A stretch of DNA of 64,000 nucleotides from Alphaproteobacteria bacterium (GTDB taxonomy: Bacteria > Pseudomonadota > Alphaproteobacteria > Thalassobaculales > Thalassobaculaceae): positions 29,860 through 93,859 of the forward strand of contig JAJEAR010000058.1 in NCBI GenBank assembly GCA_022822665.1, written 5' to 3'. Both the position numbers and the translations under genes were made by a program. This document shows, in pieces, positions 18,167 through 26,824 of the stretch (position 1 is its first letter; each line of letters opens with the position of its first letter). The notes beneath the pieces are model-generated. The model had not been told where the DNA came from. It searched no databases and saw only the letters and a list, made by a program, of their open reading frames with translations.

Positions 18167-18727
18167 ATGGGCAGGAAGCATACCGAAACGGGCAGCAACT
18201 TCGAACAGCCCCGGACGCCGGCCGCGGAGGCGCCGCGGCATCTGCAGATCCGTATCGGCGCGGACGGCACCTGGTATTACCGGGGAACCCCGATCCCGCG
18301 CATCGCGATGGTCCGGCTGTTCGCGTCGGTTCTGCGTCGCGACGACCAGGGCCGGTTCTGGATGGTGACGCCTGCCGAGCGCGGTCTCGTCGATGTCGAC
18401 GATGCGCCGTTCGCGGCGGTGGAACTGTCCTGGCGGGCCGGGGCGCACCCCGACGGCCGGGACGACATGATCGATTTTCGAACCAATGTCGATGACCGGG
18501 TCGAATGCGGCAGCAACCGGCCGCTCCGGGTCGAGGTCGACGATGACACCGGCCGGCCAAGGCCCTATGTGATGGTGCGCGACGGCCTGGAGGCCCGGCT
18601 CACCCGGTCGGTATTCCTGGAACTCGCGGAACTTGCGCGCGAACGCGATATCAAAGGCGAAAGGGTGCTCGGCGTATGGAGCAGGGGAACGTTCTTTGTC
18701 CTGGGGCCGGCCGACATCGAATGCTGA
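18167..18727 (+). CDS. DUF1285 family protein
   Basis: The 186-residue protein shows the DUF1285 pattern: LQIRIGADGTWYYRGTPIPR, LFASVLRRDDQGRFWMVTP, VDVDDAPF and the late PYVMVRDGLEARLTRSVFLEL segment. Members are uncharacterised, small, two-domain cytoplasmic proteins of proteobacteria, usually next to moxR on one side and a Nudix hydrolase and cca on the other, as here. Its TGA overlaps the ATG of the Nudix gene, so the two are translationally coupled. Confidence 0.88.
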   Translation: MGRKHTETGSNFEQPRTPAAEAPRHLQIRIGADGTWYYRGTPIPRIAMVRLFASVLRRDDQGRFWMVTPAERGLVDVDDAPFAAVELSWRAGAHPDGRDDMIDFRTNVDDRVECGSNRPLRVEVDDDTGRPRPYVMVRDGLEARLTRSVFLELAELARERDIKGERVLGVWSRGTFFVLGPADIEC

Positions 18728-19332
18728 CCCTCGAGGAATTCCGCGACCGGTTCCACCGCGCCCGCACCCTGGAACGCGAACAGGGCGGTGACCATGACCT
18801 GAACCCCGGGATGTCGGTTCCCGGCGACTGCCGTCCGGCGTCCGTGCTGATCCCGGTCATCGGGCGCGAACACGAACCGACCATCCTGCTGACCCGGCGC
18901 GCAGCCGACCTGCCGCACCATGCCGGACAGGTGAGCTTTCCGGGCGGCATGGTCGAAAGGAGCGACCGGGACGCGGTCGATACCGCGCTGCGCGAGACCG
19001 AGGAGGAGATCGGCCTCGACCGCAGCCACGTCGACGTGATCGGGCAGCTCAACACCTATGTCACCCGTACCGGGTTCGTGGTCACCCCGGTGGTCGGGCT
19101 GGTGCGTCCGCCGTTCGAGACCAGGCCCGACCCGGTCGAGGTCGCGGCCGTGTTCGAGGTGCCGCTGTCCTTCGTGCTTGACCGTTCCAACCACCAGCGC
19201 CACAGCCGTGAGTGGCAGAACCAGGTCCGGTACTTCTACGTCTTTCCGCATCCCGAACACTACATCTGGGGAGCGACGGCCGGCATGCTCGTCAACCTTG
19301 CAGAACTGCTGCAGGACCGGCACCCGGTGTAG
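18721..19332 (+). CDS. CoA pyrophosphatase, Nudix family
   Basis: The CoA-specific motif LLTRRAADLPHHAGQVSFPGG directly precedes a full Nudix box (GGMVERSDRDAVDTALRETE continuing EEIGL), the combination that marks the NudL/UPF0035 group hydrolysing CoA and its derivatives to phosphopantetheine and 3',5'-ADP. Length 203 residues from the ATG overlapping the DUF1285 stop by 7 bp. It is probably co-transcribed with cca downstream. Confidence 0.9.
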   Translation: MLTLEEFRDRFHRARTLEREQGGDHDLNPGMSVPGDCRPASVLIPVIGREHEPTILLTRRAADLPHHAGQVSFPGGMVERSDRDAVDTALRETEEEIGLDRSHVDVIGQLNTYVTRTGFVVTPVVGLVRPPFETRPDPVEVAAVFEVPLSFVLDRSNHQRHSREWQNQVRYFYVFPHPEHYIWGATAGMLVNLAELLQDRHPV

Positions 19333-19366
19333 CCGCGGCGTGGTCGGGCAACGGGGCAGCGGCGCC

Positions 19367-20590
19367 ATGGGAGACTGGTGGCGGCGGCCGCCCGCCAGCA
19401 CGGTCATGGCCGCGATGCAGACCGGCGCCGACATGGCGCGGTACGTGGGCGGATGCGTCCGGGATACGCTGCTCGGCCGACGGTTCACCGAGATCGACAT
19501 GGCGACGGTCCACCTGCCGCAGCGAACCGCGGCACTGCTGGAGGCGGCGGGCCTGCCGACCCGGCTGACCGGGTTCTCGCACGGGTCGGTCTCGACCATC
19601 GCCGGCGGAATGGTGTTCGACATCACCACGCTGCGGTGCGATCTCGAGACCGACGGGCGCCGCGCAACGGTCGGCTTCACCGAGGATTGGGCGGAGGACG
19701 CGAAGCGGCGCGACTTCACCATCAACGCACTTTTCATGGATGCCGACGGCGTGGTCCACGACCTGGTCGGCGGTCGCGACGACCTCGAGGCCGGCAAGGT
19801 CCGGTTCGTCGGAGATCCGGCCAGACGGGTTGAAGAGGACGTCCTGCGGATCCTGCGGTTCTACCGCTTCTCGGCGTCCCTTGCCCGCACCCCCCTCGAC
19901 GACGCGGCGCGCCAGGCCTGCCGCAACGCGGCACCGGGGCTGCGCACACTTCCCGCCGAGCGGATACGCACGGAAGTCCTGAAGCTGCTCGAAGCTCCCG
20001 GAGTCATGGCCGCGGTCATGGCCATGGACGAGGACGGTGTGCTCGACCTTGTCCTGCCGGGCCGGAAGCGGCTTGATGCGCTCGCCCGCCTGGTCGGCCG
20101 CGAGCAACAGCCGGACCCGGTGCGCCGCCTCGCGGTTCTTGCAAACGATGGTCGTATTCCGGAACTCTTGCGCCTGTCCTCGGCGCAGAAGGCGCGGCAC
20201 GACCGCATCCGGCGCGTGCGCCTGGCGCCCGCCATGTCGGAGCGCGACCTGAAGGCCCTGCTCTACCGCAGCGGTCCCGGGCGTTTTGCCGACGCGGCGC
20301 TTGCCGGGTACGCACTCGACCGCCTGGCGGATGCCGAAACCGACCGCGCGCTGGCGCTGGCGCGCGACTGGCCCGTCCCGTCGTTCCCGCTTCGCGGAGA
20401 GGACCTCGTCGCGCTCGGAATCGCGCCCGGTCCGCGGATCGGCGCGATGCTGCGCGAACTCGAGACCCGCTGGATCGGCGACGGCCTCAAGGCCGACCGC
20501 GCAGCCTGCCTGGCGTGGGCCCGCGACGCGGTCAGCCGCGCTGCAACCGGGTCCCGCCGAGGGCCGGTCACCCCATCCGGAACCGGGTGA
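19367..20590 (+). CDS. cca: CCA-adding tRNA nucleotidyltransferase
   Basis: This class II nucleotidyltransferase adds or repairs the 3'-CCA of tRNA. Motifs: GGCVRD (residues 28-33), GFSHGSVST, TTLRCDLETDGR, WAEDAKRRDFTINALF, DLVGGRDDL, and the RRVEEDVLRILRFYRFSA head-neck junction. The metal-binding DxD reads EID (Glu42-Ile-Asp44) instead of the nearly invariant DxD. The 407 residues suit an alphaproteobacterial CCA enzyme. ATG 19367 is used; an in-frame GTG at 19340 is possible. The last 23 bp overlap the convergent flavin-binding gene. Despite the substitution, the rest of the catalytic site is intact. Confidence 0.9.
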   Translation: MGDWWRRPPASTVMAAMQTGADMARYVGGCVRDTLLGRRFTEIDMATVHLPQRTAALLEAAGLPTRLTGFSHGSVSTIAGGMVFDITTLRCDLETDGRRATVGFTEDWAEDAKRRDFTINALFMDADGVVHDLVGGRDDLEAGKVRFVGDPARRVEEDVLRILRFYRFSASLARTPLDDAARQACRNAAPGLRTLPAERIRTEVLKLLEAPGVMAAVMAMDEDGVLDLVLPGRKRLDALARLVGREQQPDPVRRLAVLANDGRIPELLRLSSAQKARHDRIRRVRLAPAMSERDLKALLYRSGPGRFADAALAGYALDRLADAETDRALALARDWPVPSFPLRGEDLVALGIAPGPRIGAMLRELETRWIGDGLKADRAACLAWARDAVSRAATGSRRGPVTPSGTG

Positions 20591-21218
20591 CGTGGTCCGG
20601 CATCGGCACGCCCTCGATGTTGCGCGGATCGGGAACCGGATCGAGGATCTGCGTGCGCACCGGGATCACGCCGGCCCAGATCGGGAGTTCATAGTCCTCC
20701 TCGTCATCACCGGGCGGGCCCTGGCGGATCTTGGCGGACGCCTCGTCGATCGGCATGGTCATGACCGTTGTCGCCTTGATCTCCTGGCCGGTCGGTGGTC
20801 GCAGCAGGTCCCAGCGTCCAGGAAACATCGACTCGACGAAGGTCCTGAGCCGGCTTTCCTTCTCCTCGGCATCATCCACCTTCCGGGCGGTGCCGAGCAT
20901 CATGACCGAACGATAGTTGATCGAGTGATGGAAGCCGGCCCGCGCCAGCACGATGCCGTCCGTGATCGAGACCGTCAGGCAGACCGGGGTGTCCTCGACC
21001 GCCCGCAGCATCCGGCTCGCCGACGATCCGTGCCAGTAGATGTGGTCGCCCTCGCGCCAGTGGAGCGTGGGAGTGACGTAGGGTTGGCCGTCGAATACGT
21101 AGCCGACCGAGCACAGCGGAATGGCATCGATAATGGCGTGAAGGACGGACGGATCGTGGGCGCCGCGCTCGTGGTAACGGCGCAGCCGGACCCGGTCGGA
21201 AGGGGGTGGTACGGCCAT
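20568..21218 (-). CDS. pyridoxamine 5'-phosphate oxidase family protein
   Basis: A split-barrel flavin-binding protein of 216 residues with LHAIIDAIPLCSVGYVFDGQ, PTLHWREGDHIYWHGSSASR, and SINYRSVMMLGTARKV, the pattern of the nucleotide-sensing/PNPOx-like group (Pyridox_ox_2). It is not the vitamin B6 oxidase itself. Members bind FMN, F420 or haem, and the substrate is unknown. The coding end overlaps the 3' end of cca on the opposite strand. A GGAGG-like site precedes the ATG. Confidence 0.82.
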   Translation of the reverse strand: MAVPPPSDRVRLRRYHERGAHDPSVLHAIIDAIPLCSVGYVFDGQPYVTPTLHWREGDHIYWHGSSASRMLRAVEDTPVCLTVSITDGIVLARAGFHHSINYRSVMMLGTARKVDDAEEKESRLRTFVESMFPGRWDLLRPPTGQEIKATTVMTMPIDEASAKIRQGPPGDDEEDYELPIWAGVIPVRTQILDPVPDPRNIEGVPMPDHVTRFRMG

Positions 21219-21615
21219 GGCGGACCTCCGTTGCCGGTCTGCGGGGATATTCCTCCCGGCACGCTTAGCACGCCTGCCCCCGCAGTCAATCTCGCCATCG
21301 GGCCCGCACCGTGTGCAGCTCGCGCCGAAGCGGGAGAAGGAGGCGCAGAAGCGGGCTCGCCGTCCCTTGCGCCGCTTCGACGGGCCACTGACCTGAGGCT
21401 ACCGGCGAAAGCCCGGTCCCCTTGACCACCACCGGGGACACAACCTCTGGAATTTCTCACGGGGCCTGTCACGCGGCCGCTACCTCCGGCCCGAATGCCC
21501 GGGCCGGGACGGACCGATCGCCAGGCGCGCGCGGCCAGCCGGGGACGGCGAAGTACTTCATGCCGGCATCCCCGTACTGTATGCTGCGGGACCGTCACGG
21601 GAACCGGAGGCTGCC
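21219..21615. other. divergent 397-bp intergenic region without a recognised gene
   Basis: This gap separates two divergently transcribed genes (flavin-binding protein and PhyH dioxygenase). It is GC-rich, and I find no ORF with homology, no tRNA and no convincing riboswitch core. A clear ribosome-binding site (GGAGG) sits just before the ATG at 21616. It presumably holds both promoters, which I could not place. Confidence 0.5.
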
Positions 21616-22521
21616 ATGAGACCGGAGCAGGTGCGCAAGCGTGAACTGAAGGTGCTGACGCGCGAACAGCGCGAGGCGTACTTCACCAACGGATACCTCG
21701 TGCTCCAGGGGTTCATCGGCCGCGACTGGCTCGACCGCCTGTGGGAGGTCACCAACGGTTTCATCGACGAGAGCCGGTCCTGGACCCGTTCGGACACCAA
21801 GTTCGACCTCGAACCCGCCCATACCGCCGACGAGCCCCGCCTGCGGCGTCTCACGGCCCCGGTTTCGCATCACGAGACCTACTGGGAATTTGCCAGCAAC
21901 GGCCCGATCGTCGACGTGGCCGAGGATCTGCTCGGTCCCGATGTCGTGTTCCACCACTCCAAGCTCAACTTCAAGTGGTCCGGTGGCGGCGAAGAGGTCA
22001 AGTGGCACCAGGACATCCCGTTCTACCCTCACACCAACTACTCGGTGCTCGCCATCGGCCTGTACATGAGCGATGTCGATGACGAGATGGGCCCGATGGG
22101 CGGCATCCCGGGCAGCCAGCATGGCCAGATCTACTCCCACTACAATGAACACGACGAGTGGGTCGGTTCCATGCGCGATGAGGACGCGGCCAGGCTCGAT
22201 GTCGACAGGACCGGCTGGATGAAGGGACCGGCCGGCACCATCACCGTCCATCACTGCCGGACCGTGCACGCGTCGATGCCGAACAACTCTCCGCGCATGC
22301 GCCCGCTGCTGATCAACGCCTACTCGGCGGCCGACGCGCTGCCGATCACCGCACATCCCTCCCCGTGTCCCCAGGTCGGCCAGGTAGTGCGCGGCAAGCC
22401 GGCGCGATGGGCCCGGTTCGACGCGGACCCGTGTCCCCTGCCCCCGGACTGGTCGAACGGCTATACCTCGATCTTCGCCTCGCAGCAGGAGGAGGACCCG
22501 TCGCTCAGGGCAGCCGAGTAG
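21616..22521 (+). CDS. phytanoyl-CoA dioxygenase (PhyH) family protein
   Basis: This is an Fe(II)/2-oxoglutarate-dependent oxygenase. The iron-binding HxD is in KWHQDIPFYPH, the distal His in TVHASMPN, and the following Arg (SPRMRPLLI) is placed to bind 2-oxoglutarate. The N-terminal YFTNGYLVLQGFI is typical of PhyH proteins. The length of 301 residues is normal. Bacterial members hydroxylate diverse small molecules (ectoine, phosphonates, acyl-CoA), and nothing in the sequence fixes the substrate. It converges on the CitE-like gene with only 10 bp between. Confidence 0.87.
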   Translation: MRPEQVRKRELKVLTREQREAYFTNGYLVLQGFIGRDWLDRLWEVTNGFIDESRSWTRSDTKFDLEPAHTADEPRLRRLTAPVSHHETYWEFASNGPIVDVAEDLLGPDVVFHHSKLNFKWSGGGEEVKWHQDIPFYPHTNYSVLAIGLYMSDVDDEMGPMGGIPGSQHGQIYSHYNEHDEWVGSMRDEDAARLDVDRTGWMKGPAGTITVHHCRTVHASMPNNSPRMRPLLINAYSAADALPITAHPSPCPQVGQVVRGKPARWARFDADPCPLPPDWSNGYTSIFASQQEEDPSLRAAE

Positions 22522-22531
22522 AGCGTTTCGG

Positions 22532-23434
22532 CTAGAGCGCGGCCTCGCGGGCGCGGATCTGTCCGGCGAGTTCCAGCAGGGTACGCGCCTGTTTCAGGTG
22601 GGGCATGTCGAGCATGCGACCGTCGAGGCCGACGGTGCCGACCCCGGGATTCGCTTCGAACAGCTCCACCACCCGTCTCGCATGGGCGATCTCGTCCTCG
22701 CCGGGCGTGAACGCGTCGTTGATCACGCGTGACTGCGCGGGGTGGATGGCGATCTTGCCCACGAACCCGGCCCGCCTGTCGTGCAGGCACTCCCGCGCCA
22801 GCCCGTCGAGGTCGCGGTAGCTCACGTAGACCACGCCGACCGGCTGAACGTCCACGGCGCGGGCGGCCGCCAGGCAGAACGACTTCGCCATCAGGTAGGG
22901 ATCATCGTATGCCCCCGAGGCGGGGTGCCTGTTGTCGCTCGCGCCCAGTGCCGCCGACAGGTCTTCCGCTCCCCAGGTCATCGCGGTCATCCGCTCGGTC
23001 ACCCCGTCGAGATAGGTGTGGAAACCCAGCAGGGATGCCGCCGTCTCGGTGGCAACCACCAGGATCCGGGTCGATCCCTGCTCGAGTCCCTCGCGCGCCT
23101 CGAGCGCGGAGAGGTAGTTGGCGCACACGTTGACGTCGTGCGCCGAGTACACCTTCGGAAGCACGATCCCGTCCGGAGCCCCCTGCATCACCGCGGCCAG
23201 GTCCGGCAGCGCCATGGGCGAGTCGAGCGGGTTGACCCGCACCCAGAGCTGCTGGCGCGACCGGTCGGCCCTCTCGCGCAGGCAGTCCAGGACAAGCTCC
23301 CGCGCGATTTCCTGCCGGTCATCGGAGACCGCATCCTCGAGATCGAGTATCAGCGCGTCGGCCTCGTTGTCGCGCGCCTTCTGCATCTTGCGTTCCGAAT
23401 CACCGGGAACGAACAGCCAGGAGCGGATGATCAT
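22532..23434 (-). CDS. HpcH/HpaI/CitE-like CoA ester lyase
   Basis: A TIM-barrel lyase related to citrate lyase beta, malyl-CoA lyase and citramalyl-CoA lyase. It shows RSWLFVPGDSERKM, ADALILDLEDAVSDDRQ (metal/active-site acid), LWVRVNPLDSP, GIVLPKV and AIHPAQSRVINDAF. It has 300 residues and overlaps the upstream MaoC gene by 4 bp (ATGA), so the two act together. The pairing of a small MaoC hydratase with a CitE-like lyase resembles itaconyl-CoA hydratase plus (S)-citramalyl-CoA lyase, but no CoA-transferase is adjacent, so the substrate is open. Confidence 0.87.
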   Translation of the reverse strand: MIIRSWLFVPGDSERKMQKARDNEADALILDLEDAVSDDRQEIARELVLDCLRERADRSRQQLWVRVNPLDSPMALPDLAAVMQGAPDGIVLPKVYSAHDVNVCANYLSALEAREGLEQGSTRILVVATETAASLLGFHTYLDGVTERMTAMTWGAEDLSAALGASDNRHPASGAYDDPYLMAKSFCLAAARAVDVQPVGVVYVSYRDLDGLARECLHDRRAGFVGKIAIHPAQSRVINDAFTPGEDEIAHARRVVELFEANPGVGTVGLDGRMLDMPHLKQARTLLELAGQIRAREAAL

Positions 23435-23883
23435 GACGGGGTCCTGCGCATCAGCGCGGTGCGAACACAGAAGGCCACCTCTTCGTCGCGCTGGTTGAAC
23501 CCGAAGTGTTCGAAGACCACCAGGCCGGCGTCGGGCCGGGACTTCGACAGCCGCATTTCGCGCACGGTGGTCACCGATCGGATCGTGTCGCCGTGCAGGA
23601 CCGGGCTGCGGAACCGGACGTCGGTCATGCCAAGATTGGCAACCGTGGTCCCGAGCGTGGTGTCGCCGACCGACACGCCGATCACCAGGCCGAGCGTGAA
23701 CAGGCTGTTGACGATGCGCTCGCCGAACTCGGTCTGCCGGCCGAACTCCGCATCGAGATGCAGCGGTTGCGGATTATGGGTCAGGGCGCAGAACAGCACG
23801 TTGTCCATCTCGGTCACCGTGCGCGTCAGCGCGTGCCTGAACTCCATACCCACCTCGAACTGCTCGTAGAAGAGCCCGGACAT
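23431..23883 (-). CDS. MaoC family (R)-enoyl-CoA hydratase-like protein
   Basis: A hot-dog-fold hydratase of 150 residues with FYEQFEVGMEF, a hydratase-type motif ALTHNPQPLHLDAEF and GERIVNSLFTLGLVIG. MaoC proteins add water across the double bond of CoA thioesters. The ATG at 23883 is preceded by a GGAGGAG site. It is translationally coupled to the CitE-like lyase downstream, suggesting consecutive hydration and C-C cleavage. Confidence 0.88.
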   Translation of the reverse strand: MSGLFYEQFEVGMEFRHALTRTVTEMDNVLFCALTHNPQPLHLDAEFGRQTEFGERIVNSLFTLGLVIGVSVGDTTLGTTVANLGMTDVRFRSPVLHGDTIRSVTTVREMRLSKSRPDAGLVVFEHFGFNQRDEEVAFCVRTALMRRTPS

Positions 23884-23988
23884 GCTGTCTCCTCCTGGTC
23901 GCTCGCGTTCCCGCATGCTGATACCAGCACGCGGGCCCGGTGTCGCCTCCGTGTGTGCCGGAGCAGGCCGGCCGGGCCGACGCGGGCG

Positions 23989-25320
23989 TCAGGCCTCGCC
24001 GTGCCGGGTGCGGTCCGTCGGCAGATGCTGGTCGCCGAGCAGGTCGGCCAGGACCACGTCCCGGACCTCGCCGGCATCAAGACCGTGTTCGCCGATCATG
24101 GGCCCGACCGTCGCCATGATCGCGTCGGCATCACCGATCAGCTTCAGACGCTTGAACAGGTCCGGCTGGGTGATCCCCATCGCCTCGCCGATCAGCTCCA
24201 TGTAGTTGGCGACCGCAAACGGCCACGCCGACTCGTGACCGGAAAACTCGCGGTGATCGGCATGGTAGACACCCACCAGGGTATCGACACCTGCGGCCTC
24301 GGCCGCCGCGAGCCCGGCCGCGATCGTATCGCGGTGATAGGAGCCGAGCGGCGCGAGGGCGGTACTGGTATAGCCGATGCTGGCATGGCCGGTCTCGACC
24401 AGTTCGAGGCCCGGCACGGCGCCGAGCAGCTCCCGGACCGCGTCCATCACGCCCAGCCCCCCGGCGTATTCGTACAGCGCGACCCGGCGCGGCACCGGGT
24501 GGACCAGGTGCTGCTTCAGCCTGTCCAGGCGCGCAGCCAGGAAGACCGGGAACATCGTCATGTCGAGGTCGGTCCCGGTCAGGTCCCGGTAGCCGGGGAT
24601 CATGGTCTCGCCGAACTGGATCTGGCAGGTGGGGCACCAGGACAGCACCTGCGAGGTTCCGGCACCGGCCAGCCGGTCGAGCGTCGAGAGCGCCTGGCGG
24701 GCCGCGTTCTCCATGTCGCCTGCCCGCGTCTGCAGGATGCCGCAGCAGCTGCCGGGACCGCCATGGACCTCGTAGGTCACGCCGAGATGGTCAAGCACGT
24801 CGAGGCAGAGCAGGCCGATGTGCGGGGTCTTCAGCATGTTGCAGCCGGTATAGAACACCACGTCCGGCACCTCGTTGCGTTCGGGATGCGAACGCGGGCT
24901 GAGCCGCTCGAGCGACGGTGTCGCCATGGTCAGCCGGGCGAGGACGCGAACCCCGCGGCTCATGCGTCCGAACGCCGCCTTGCCGTCGGCGCGCCGCTGG
25001 TCTGCCGGACGCGCGACGGTCATGGCGCGGCGCGCCATGGCCAGCATGAAACGCGGGTTGATGCCGTGGGGACAGACGTCGAGGCAGGCGCCGCTGCCGC
25101 AGCAGGAGCCGGCCCACAGCTCCGCAGCCTGCGGTCCACCCCCGGTTCGCAGGATCCGGCGCACGCCCTCGGTGACCGCTTCCGGATCGCCGATGTCGAA
25201 CCCGGCGACCCCGGGGGTCGGGCAGGCGCGCGCGCACTCGCCGCACGCGGTACAGGCATCGAGCAGGCCGTCCACCCGCGCATCAAGGTCATCAAGGAAG
25301 TCCCGGGCCCTGACAGCCAT
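23989..25320 (-). CDS. (Fe-S)-binding protein with CCG domain (glycolate oxidase GlcF / HdrD-like)
   Basis: The N-terminus has one complete 4Fe-4S motif (Cys23, 26, 29, 33 in CTACGECARACP) and a second altered motif, CCGSGACLDVCP, with Cys73/Cys74, Ser76, Cys79 and Cys83, where Ser76 takes the place of the second ligand. A CCG-domain cluster motif follows (YTGCNM, GPGSCCG, WCPTC). The second half retains the fold but lacks the Cys of a second CCG domain. At 443 residues it resembles Fe-S subunits that carry electrons from flavin dehydrogenases, yet no flavin subunit is adjacent. ATG 25320 has a GGGAGGG site. It is same-strand with the amidase upstream (72-bp gap). Confidence 0.8.
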   Translation of the reverse strand: MAVRARDFLDDLDARVDGLLDACTACGECARACPTPGVAGFDIGDPEAVTEGVRRILRTGGGPQAAELWAGSCCGSGACLDVCPHGINPRFMLAMARRAMTVARPADQRRADGKAAFGRMSRGVRVLARLTMATPSLERLSPRSHPERNEVPDVVFYTGCNMLKTPHIGLLCLDVLDHLGVTYEVHGGPGSCCGILQTRAGDMENAARQALSTLDRLAGAGTSQVLSWCPTCQIQFGETMIPGYRDLTGTDLDMTMFPVFLAARLDRLKQHLVHPVPRRVALYEYAGGLGVMDAVRELLGAVPGLELVETGHASIGYTSTALAPLGSYHRDTIAAGLAAAEAAGVDTLVGVYHADHREFSGHESAWPFAVANYMELIGEAMGITQPDLFKRLKLIGDADAIMATVGPMIGEHGLDAGEVRDVVLADLLGDQHLPTDRTRHGEA

Positions 25321-25392
25321 GATCACGCCCTCCCTTCCACATCACCAGTCTACCCGGCCGGGCGCGCGAAGTCGCCCGTGGTGTCGGCCGTT

Positions 25393-26802
25393 TCAGCGCG
25401 GGTCGATCGGCGTTACCCGCCCCGCCGCCGCCTCGATGGTCGCGGCGGCCCCGAGACACAGCTCGTCGCTGAACCGCGCCCCGATCACCTGCACCCCGAG
25501 CGGCAACCCCTCGTCGAGCCCCGTGCACACGGCCACCGACGGCAGGCCCAGCAGGTTCACCGTCACGAGCAGGGACTGCGACCTGAAGATCCGCTCCGCG
25601 CCCGGACGAGGCCCCACGTCCTCGTTGGGTGCGAACGGCGGAATCGTGCTCACCGGCCCGACGATCAGGCGGTGATGCTGCAGGAACCCGGTCCAGGCCC
25701 GCAGCAGGCGGGTTCGCTCGGCAAGCAGCCCCATGTATCCGGCAATGTCCACCGCCGGATGGTAGGACTCGAAGTGTTCGAGCGACGCGATGATGTCCGG
25801 GGATCCCGTTTCGCGAATGGCCTCCCCCATCATGGTGCGGGTCTCCGCCGTGATCAGGCCGGTCCAGACCTCGGTGCACAGTCCGAGTTCCGGCGGATCG
25901 ACCTCTTCGACGCGGTAGTCGCCGCTCGCCTCGAGCATCCGTGCCGCGCGCTCGAGGGCGCGGGCGACGCCGGGGCTCACCGGGGTACCGGGCGGGGTGC
26001 GGACCAGGGCCACCGGTACCGGGGATGCCGGTTCCGGCTGCTCCCGGCGGGGCGGCACCCAGAACGGATCCCTGGGATCGTGTCCCGCCATGACCTCGAG
26101 CGCGCACCCCGCATCGGCCACCGAGCGGGTGATCGGTCCCTGGGTGGACATGCGCAGCAGCGCGGGTGGACGCTCGCCCGTGGACGTCGGGTTGAAGGCG
26201 GGGATCCGGCCCTGGGTCGGGCGGATGGTCGCGAGCCCGGTGCAGTAGGCCGGGTAGCGCAGCGACCCGCCGAGATCGTTGCCGTGCGCGATGCAGCCGA
26301 TGCCGGCGGCAAGAGACGACGACGCACCACCCGACGATCCGCCGGGTGTCAGCGACGCGTTCCACGGATTGACGGTCGCCCCGAACAGCGGGTTGTCGGT
26401 ATGCCAGCGCAGGCTGAACTCCGGAGTGTTGGTCCGGCCGATCACGATGGCGCCGGCCGCCAGCAGGTTGTCCACCACCGGAGAGTTCGCTTCGGCCACG
26501 ATCCCGTCGAGTGCCGCAAGACCGTTGGGGCTCGACTGCCCGGCAATGTCGACATTGTCCTTGATCGTCACCGGAACGCCGTGCAGCGCGCCGAGGTTCT
26601 CGCCCCGGGCCTGTCGCGCATCCGCATCCCGGGCCTGCTCGCGTGCAGCGTCGTGCAGCGGCCGGGTGACCGCGTTCAGTGCCGGATTGACCGCGTCGAG
26701 GCGTTCGAGATGGGACTCGACCACCTCGGCGGCGCTGACCTCCTGCCCGGCGATGCGGCGCGCCGTCTCGATCGCATCGAGGCTCCACAGGGCTTCGGTC
26801 AC
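25393..26802 (-). CDS. amidase (amidase-signature family)
   Basis: The Ser-cisSer-Lys triad is visible: Lys in PVTIKDNVD, the cis-Ser region PGGSSGGASS and the nucleophile region DLGGSLRYPA. The 469 residues suit general amidases; the sequence is not GatA, since no gatB or gatC is nearby and the context is catabolic. GTG 26802 is chosen because a GGGAGA site lies 7 bp upstream and the upstream aldolase stops 22 bp before. The substrate amide is unknown. Confidence 0.88.
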   Translation of the reverse strand: MTEALWSLDAIETARRIAGQEVSAAEVVESHLERLDAVNPALNAVTRPLHDAAREQARDADARQARGENLGALHGVPVTIKDNVDIAGQSSPNGLAALDGIVAEANSPVVDNLLAAGAIVIGRTNTPEFSLRWHTDNPLFGATVNPWNASLTPGGSSGGASSSLAAGIGCIAHGNDLGGSLRYPAYCTGLATIRPTQGRIPAFNPTSTGERPPALLRMSTQGPITRSVADAGCALEVMAGHDPRDPFWVPPRREQPEPASPVPVALVRTPPGTPVSPGVARALERAARMLEASGDYRVEEVDPPELGLCTEVWTGLITAETRTMMGEAIRETGSPDIIASLEHFESYHPAVDIAGYMGLLAERTRLLRAWTGFLQHHRLIVGPVSTIPPFAPNEDVGPRPGAERIFRSQSLLVTVNLLGLPSVAVCTGLDEGLPLGVQVIGARFSDELCLGAAATIEAAAGRVTPIDPR

Positions 26803-26824
26803 CGCAGTTCTCCCGTCGCGGCCA

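Noticed and set aside
21219..21615. Riboswitch or small gene in the 397-bp divergent gap
   Set aside because: No conserved riboswitch core was recognised, and the short frames there have no homology or ribosome-binding sites.
25393..26802. Glutamyl-tRNA(Gln) amidotransferase subunit A (gatA)
   Set aside because: The amidase signature is shared, but gatB/gatC are absent nearby and the gene sits among catabolic genes; annotated only as amidase.
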